The position numbers were made by a program, and so were the translations under genes. The notes below the pieces were generated by a model, which saw only the letters and a program-made list of their open reading frames with translations, ran no database searches and was not told the DNA's origin. Shown here piece by piece: positions 4,145 through 7,726 of a stretch of 7,726 bases of DNA. Numbering within the stretch: the first letter of the stretch is position 1; each line of letters opens with the position of its first letter. The DNA is from Myxococcales bacterium (GTDB lineage Bacteria; Myxococcota_A; Polyangia; Polyangiales; Polyangiaceae), in NCBI GenBank assembly GCA_025362165.1, contig JANYHY010000028.1:1-7726 (forward strand). Direction: 5' to 3'.

Positions 4145-6238
4145 ATGACTTTGGCGCCGGAGAACGTCCTGCTGAGCCCCGCGCTTGAGTCCGCTCTCGC
4201 CAAGAGGGGCTTCACGTCACTGACACCGGTGCAGCTCGCGGTGCTCGATTCCAAGCTCGAAGGGCGCGATCTGCGCATCACCTCGCAGACTGGATCTGGC
4301 AAGACCGTCGCCGTGGGCTTCGTGATCCGCGAGATCATCGAGGGCGACACTCACGCGAAGGGACCCGTCGCCCGTCCGCGCGCGCTCGTGATCGCTCCGA
4401 CACGTGAACTCGCCAAGCAGTTCGAAGAGGAGCTCTCCTGGCTGTACGCGGAGGCGCGCGTGCGAGTCGTGTCGGTGACTGGTGGCGCAGACGCGCGTGA
4501 CGAGAGGCGCGCGCTCTCTCAAGGTCCCGCGGTGGTGGTGGGCACTCCAGGTCGCTTGCTGGATCACCTCGACCGCGGCGCGATCGATGCTGAGCACGTG
4601 CAAGCCGTGGTGCTGGACGAAGCGGATCGGCTGCTCGACATGGGCTTCCGAGAGGACCTCGAGAAGATCCTGTCTTTTGCCAAGGGCGAGCACCGCACGC
4701 ACCTCGTGTCGGCGACGTTCCCGCGCGAGGTGAAGTCGCTCGCCGATCGCGTGCAGAAGGACGCAGCGCTCGTCGAGGGGACGCGCTTGGGCGCGGCCAA
4801 CGTGGACATCGATCACGTGTTGTATCTCGTCGCGGGTCACGAGCGACTGTCAGCGCTGGTGAACGTCCTGCTCGCGCACATGGATGAGCAGACGCTCGTG
4901 TTCGCGCGGACTCGTGCGGATGTCGCGCGCATCGCCAAGGAGCTGACGATCGCAGGGTTCCGCGTGGCGCAGCTCTCGGGTGAGATGGAGCAAGCGGCGC
5001 GAAACAGGGCACTCGCGGCGTTCAAGGCAGGTGAGGTGAACGCGATGATCGCCACCGATGTCGCCGCGCGCGGCATCGACGTGCAAGACATCACCAGCGT
5101 CGTCCATTTTGATCCGCCAGGCGATCCCGACACGTACACGCACCGAAGCGGGCGAACGGGGCGTGCAGGCAAGAAGGGGACGAGCGCGCTGCTCTTGCCG
5201 CCGAGCGCGCTCGTGGGGATCTTGCGCCTCTTGGGGCGCGCGCGCGTGAAGCACCGCTTCGAGCCGGTCCCGTCGGCCAGTGACATTCGTCGCACGCAAC
5301 TCGAGTCGTTCGAGGGCGAGCTCACCGCAGAGGGCGACGACAAATCGCTGGACGACTCGACCTGGACGCTCGCGAAAAAACTCATAGCCTCGGATGATGC
5401 GTCGCGCTCGGTCGCGCGTTTGATCGCGCGTGCACGCAAGGCGAGCGGTCCGGAGCCGCGAGACGTCCGCCCCATGGAGCCGCCGGTTCATCGCTCGAAC
5501 GACGAGCGCGATTTCCGTGAGCCCCGCGGGTTTCGAGACGGCCCGCCCGTGGATCGCAGCCGCTTCGAGTGGCGCGCACCGGCGAAACGAAGCGAGTCTG
5601 GACCGCCCGCGCAACCGCAACAGCAACCAGCGCGCCTCTACGGCGAAGGCAGCGAGGCGCCGGTGATCCCGCGCGCGCGAAAGAGTCACCGCAGCTTGCC
5701 CGAGTCGAAGTCGGAGGAGCAGAGCGAGCAACGTCCGGCGCCGCCCGAGCGACTCTCTCCCCGAGAGGGGCGAGCGCCTAAGCCCGCCGATCGCGAGTGG
5801 GTCCAGTTCCGCGTGACATGGGGTGGGCTGCATGGGGCGGACGTGCGGCGACTGCTGCCGATCCTCTGCCGTCGAGGCGAGATCGACGGCGGCGACGTAG
5901 GCGCGATCAAGGTCGACCGCACGTTCTCGGTCGTGCAGATCGCGAGGGACGTCGCCGACTCGTTCGCGAAGGCCGCCGCGAAGCCCGACCCGCGCGATCC
6001 GCGCATTCAAATCGTTCTGCAGGATGGTCCTCCGCCGTCTGCTCCGCGAGAGCGTCCGTCACGAGCTCGCGTGGACGCCCCCAAGGAGCGTGCGTCGCGC
6101 CCGCGCATCGACAAGCCTCACGCACCTCACGCACCGCGCACTGAGGACACGCGCCCGCGCGTCCGAGTCGACGCGACCACACGGTGGAAGCGGCCCGAAG
6201 GTGGCGCGACGCCGCTCAAGCGCAAGCCGAAGCCCTGA
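4145..6238 (+). CDS. DEAD-box ATP-dependent RNA helicase with DbpA-type RNA-binding domain
   Basis: Predicted 697-residue cytoplasmic helicase that unwinds or remodels RNA duplexes, likely in ribosome assembly, mRNA turnover or cold adaptation. All core motifs are present in order: Q motif F23 to Q30 (T-P-V-Q), motif I S-Q-T-G-S-G-K-T (47-54), Ia P-T-R-E-L-A (85-90), T-G-G (112-114), Ib T-P-G-R (134-137), II D-E-A-D (158-161), III S-A-T (189-191), IV V-F-A-R-T-R (252-257), V T-D-V-A-A-R-G-I-D (304-312) and VI H-R-S-G-R-T-G-R (333-340). Residues about 430-548 are a disordered linker rich in Arg, Pro, Glu and Ser. Residues 551-624 (W-V-Q-F-R-V-T-W-G-G-L then D-V-G-A-I-K-V and F-S-V-V) match the DbpA C-terminal domain, which in E. 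coli DbpA recognises a 23S rRNA hairpin. Here a further basic tail of about 70 residues follows. DeaD/CsdA-like and DbpA-like proteins share this layout, so no symbol is assigned. The gene is convergent with miaA. Confidence 0.95.
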   Translation: MTLAPENVLLSPALESALAKRGFTSLTPVQLAVLDSKLEGRDLRITSQTGSGKTVAVGFVIREIIEGDTHAKGPVARPRALVIAPTRELAKQFEEELSWLYAEARVRVVSVTGGADARDERRALSQGPAVVVGTPGRLLDHLDRGAIDAEHVQAVVLDEADRLLDMGFREDLEKILSFAKGEHRTHLVSATFPREVKSLADRVQKDAALVEGTRLGAANVDIDHVLYLVAGHERLSALVNVLLAHMDEQTLVFARTRADVARIAKELTIAGFRVAQLSGEMEQAARNRALAAFKAGEVNAMIATDVAARGIDVQDITSVVHFDPPGDPDTYTHRSGRTGRAGKKGTSALLLPPSALVGILRLLGRARVKHRFEPVPSASDIRRTQLESFEGELTAEGDDKSLDDSTWTLAKKLIASDDASRSVARLIARARKASGPEPRDVRPMEPPVHRSNDERDFREPRGFRDGPPVDRSRFEWRAPAKRSESGPPAQPQQQPARLYGEGSEAPVIPRARKSHRSLPESKSEEQSEQRPAPPERLSPREGRAPKPADREWVQFRVTWGGLHGADVRRLLPILCRRGEIDGGDVGAIKVDRTFSVVQIARDVADSFAKAAAKPDPRDPRIQIVLQDGPPPSAPRERPSRARVDAPKERASRPRIDKPHAPHAPRTEDTRPRVRVDATTRWKRPEGGATPLKRKPKP

Positions 6239-6240
6239 CC

Positions 6241-6269
6241 CTAGTGGCGCGACGGAATCGCGGCGCTAC
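6241..6269 (+). repeat. Degenerate, internally deleted copy of the CTAG-bounded element
   Basis: Left part CTAGTGGCGCGA (6241-6252) matches 11 of 12 bases of the left arm of the copy-2 terminal stem (2319-2330). Right part CGGAATCGCGGCGCTA (6253-6268) matches 15 of 16 bases of the end of copy 2 (2373-2388). The internal hairpins are missing. What remains folds as an 11-position stem (6242-6252 with 6258-6268) with one G-G mismatch, one T-G wobble and loop CGGAA. It fills the 27-bp gap between the convergent helicase and miaA stop codons, and its CTA (6266-6268) is the reverse complement of the miaA TAG stop. It might slow transcription from both sides, but there is no T-tract. Confidence 0.65.
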
Positions 6270-7162
6270 GGCAACCAAGTCACGGGTTCATGATTGAGCC
6301 ACGTGCGTTGCCGTCGCGCGAACACTCGCGTGCTACGCACGATCAGCTCGAGCAACTCTGCGCGCGGGACCTCTCCGCGCACATGAGCCGCGATCTGCCG
6401 ATAGCCGACCGAACTCATCGCGCGCGCGTCGCCAAATCCGTCCGCGATGATCGCGCGCACCTCTTCGATCCACCCATTTTCTAGCCAGATTCGCGCACGC
6501 CGCTCGATGCGTTCGGTGAGCGTGCTCGGGTCATGAGCGCGCGCGAAGAGCGCGTAGTCATAGCGTGGAGACTTGAACGCGTGCGCTGACTGCATGTCGC
6601 TCATCTTCTCGCCCGATAGCTCGAACACCTCGAGCGCGCGACTCACGCGCATCGCGTCGTTCGGGTGAAGGCGCGCTGCCGCTGCTGGATCCACCTCGCG
6701 CAGGCGCTCGTGAAGGGCGGGGCGGCCCTCGTCTTGCGCGATGGTGCGATGTCGATCGCGGATCGATTCGCTCGCGGGCGGCGCGGCCACGAGCCCTTGC
6801 AACAACGCCTTCACCCACATGAACGTGCCGCCGCAGACGATCGGCACCTTGCCCCTCTGTCGCACGTCTAGGATGGCAGCGTCCGCGAGCGCTGCGAAGC
6901 GCGCGGCGTCGATCGCATCGAGCGGATCCAGGATCGAGATCAGGTGATGCTTGGTTCGTCGAAGCTCTTCATCGCTCGGCTTGCCGCTGCCCACGTCGAA
7001 GCGGCGGTACACCTGCACGCTGTCGGCGCTGATGATTTCGCCGTCGACTTTTGCGGCGAGCTCCATCGCGAGTTCGGTCTTGCCGCTCGCCGTCGGCCCG
7101 ACGATCGCGACGAGCTTGTTCGCGGCGATCACGCTCCCGATCGTGTCGCCGATCGGAGTCAC
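6266..7162 (-). CDS. miaA: tRNA dimethylallyltransferase (MiaA)
   Basis: Predicted 298 residues. MiaA transfers the dimethylallyl group of DMAPP to N6 of A37 in tRNAs that read codons starting with U, which stabilises codon-anticodon pairing. Visible landmarks are V-G-P-T-A-S-G-K-T (P-loop, 21-29), D-S-V-Q-V-Y-R (47-53) with the catalytic-type Asp47, H-H-L-I (72-75), G-G-T-F-M-W (111-116, a variant of the usual G-G-T-G-L-Y), N-D-A-M-R-V-S-R-A-L-E-V (168-179), G-Y-R-Q (253-256) and R-R-Q-R-T-W-L (283-289). The GTG at 7162 is chosen because it overlaps the upstream ppdK stop as GTGA and gives a normal family length. A GTG at 7132 would also keep the P-loop, and the longer open frame to 7321 only runs through ppdK. 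The coupling to ppdK suggests one transcript. The stop codon lies within a repeat remnant. Confidence 0.96.
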   Translation of the reverse strand: MTPIGDTIGSVIAANKLVAIVGPTASGKTELAMELAAKVDGEIISADSVQVYRRFDVGSGKPSDEELRRTKHHLISILDPLDAIDAARFAALADAAILDVRQRGKVPIVCGGTFMWVKALLQGLVAAPPASESIRDRHRTIAQDEGRPALHERLREVDPAAAARLHPNDAMRVSRALEVFELSGEKMSDMQSAHAFKSPRYDYALFARAHDPSTLTERIERRARIWLENGWIEEVRAIIADGFGDARAMSSVGYRQIAAHVRGEVPRAELLELIVRSTRVFARRQRTWLNHEPVTWLP

Positions 7163-7726
7163 GCCGTGCCAGCCGCCGTCTTGCCGCCCTTCGAACGGAC
7201 CGCTGCCTGCGCCGCTGCGAGGCGCGCGATCGTCACGCGGAACGGAGAGCAGCTCACGTACGCGAGACCCACGGCTTGGAAGAATCCGATGCTCGTCGGG
7301 TCGCCGCCGTGCTCGCCGCATACGCCCAGCTTGATGTCCGGTCGTGTCTGCTTGCCGCGCTCGCAGGCGAGCTTCACGAGCTCACCCACGCCGCTCTGAT
7401 CGATCGACACGAACGGATCTTTTGCGAGGACGCCCTGCTCCACGTACGAGGGCAAGAAGCGACCCGCGTCGTCGCGAGAGAGGCCCATGGTGGCTTGCGT
7501 GAGATCGTTCGTTCCAAACGAAAAGAATTCGGCGGTCTTCGCGAGCTCATGGGCGAGCAGCGCGGCGCGCGGCAGCTCGATCATGGTCCCAAAATGGAAC
7601 GGAATCACCGTTCCCAGCTCTTTCACGACGCCGTCTACGATTTTCTTCATGAGGTCGAGTTCGTTCTTGCTGATGGCGAGCGGGATCATGATCTCGGGCA
7701 GGACGACGACGCCTTCTTTTGAAGCG
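7159..7726 (-). CDS. ppdK: Pyruvate, phosphate dikinase, C-terminal fragment (cut by window edge)
   Basis: The last 188 residues are visible; the frame runs on past base 7726, so the Met at 7689 is internal. PPDK interconverts ATP, phosphate and pyruvate with AMP, pyrophosphate and phosphoenolpyruvate. This part is the PEP/pyruvate-binding barrel. It has P-E-I-M-I-P-L (10-16), G-T-M-I-E-L-P-R-A (46-54), F-F-S-F-G-T-N-D-L-T-Q (67-77), S-R-D-D (83-86), the catalytic-loop C-G-E-H-G-G-D-P with Cys136 (136-143), and S-C-S-P-F-R-V (158-164). S-R-D-D with S-C-S-P-F-R fits PPDK better than PEP synthase or PTS enzyme I, which share the fold. After the usual A-R-L-A-A-A-Q-A-A it adds a short basic tail. 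Its TGA stop overlaps the miaA GTG, so the two are probably translationally coupled. Confidence 0.95.
   Translation of the reverse strand, partial: ASKEGVVVLPEIMIPLAISKNELDLMKKIVDGVVKELGTVIPFHFGTMIELPRAALLAHELAKTAEFFSFGTNDLTQATMGLSRDDAGRFLPSYVEQGVLAKDPFVSIDQSGVGELVKLACERGKQTRPDIKLGVCGEHGGDPTSIGFFQAVGLAYVSCSPFRVTIARLAAAQAAVRSKGGKTAAGTA

Noticed and set aside
4850..6010. Long open frame on the - strand inside the helicase gene
   Set aside because: The Arg-rich translation has no recognisable domain and lies wholly opposite a gene with every DEAD-box motif. Long antisense frames are expected at this GC content.
7163..7321. N-terminal extension of MiaA to 7321
   Set aside because: These codons lie inside the ppdK coding end in another frame and have no MiaA similarity; the GTG at 7162 gives a normal family length.
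7051..7722. Open frame on the + strand across the miaA/ppdK junction
   Set aside because: It is antisense to two well-supported enzymes and its product is low-complexity, Arg-rich sequence.

Overview
The window looks like chromosome of a high-GC delta-type bacterium of the Myxococcota, probably the Polyangiales side. This is inferred from strong G/C bias at third codon positions, several lipoproteins with Asp/Ala/Ser/Gly-rich linkers after the lipidated Cys, a lipoprotein beginning C-G-S-R-T-G-L, an AgmX/PglI-type C-terminal domain, and start codons with no visible Shine-Dalgarno sequence. No species can be named from sequence alone.

Layout, left to right. (1) 2-547 (+): the C-terminal part of an S1-domain RNA-binding protein, cut by the window edge. 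(2) 551-1162 (-): a small lipoprotein with an AgmX/PglI-like domain, convergent with the S1 gene across 3 bp. (3) 1187-2083 (+): a cysteine-rich lipoprotein, divergent from gene 2 with only 24 bp between start codons; two overlapping -10-like hexamers lie in that gap. (4) 2084-2412: a gene-free stretch almost filled by a palindrome-rich repeat, with two about 125-bp copies of one structured element in inverted orientation around a 54-bp centre. (5) 2413-4104 (+): a lipoprotein amidohydrolase with a complete metal-binding residue set and a calcium-binding, thrombospondin-3-like tail. (6) 4145-6238 (+): a DEAD-box RNA helicase with a DbpA-type RNA-binding domain. (7) 6241-6269: a decayed fragment of the same repeat filling the 27-bp gap between convergent genes. 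(8) 6266-7162 (-): miaA, tRNA dimethylallyltransferase. (9) 7159-7726 (-): the C-terminal end of pyruvate phosphate dikinase, overlapping the miaA start by 4 bases (GTGA).

Functionally the window mixes RNA metabolism (S1 protein, DEAD-box helicase, MiaA), central carbon metabolism (PPDK) and cell-envelope lipoproteins. Only ppdK-miaA looks like a real operon. The other genes appear separately transcribed, several perhaps from promoters whose -10 box sits 6-7 bases before the start codon (leaderless mRNAs).

The most notable feature is the repeat family. Its CTAG-ended stems differ between copies by paired, compensating changes, and it has short-loop hairpins in a cloverleaf-like plan. A third, degenerate copy supplies the miaA stop codon. 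I do not recognise it as a named family. It could be a REP/BIME-like or MITE-like element, or a structured RNA.
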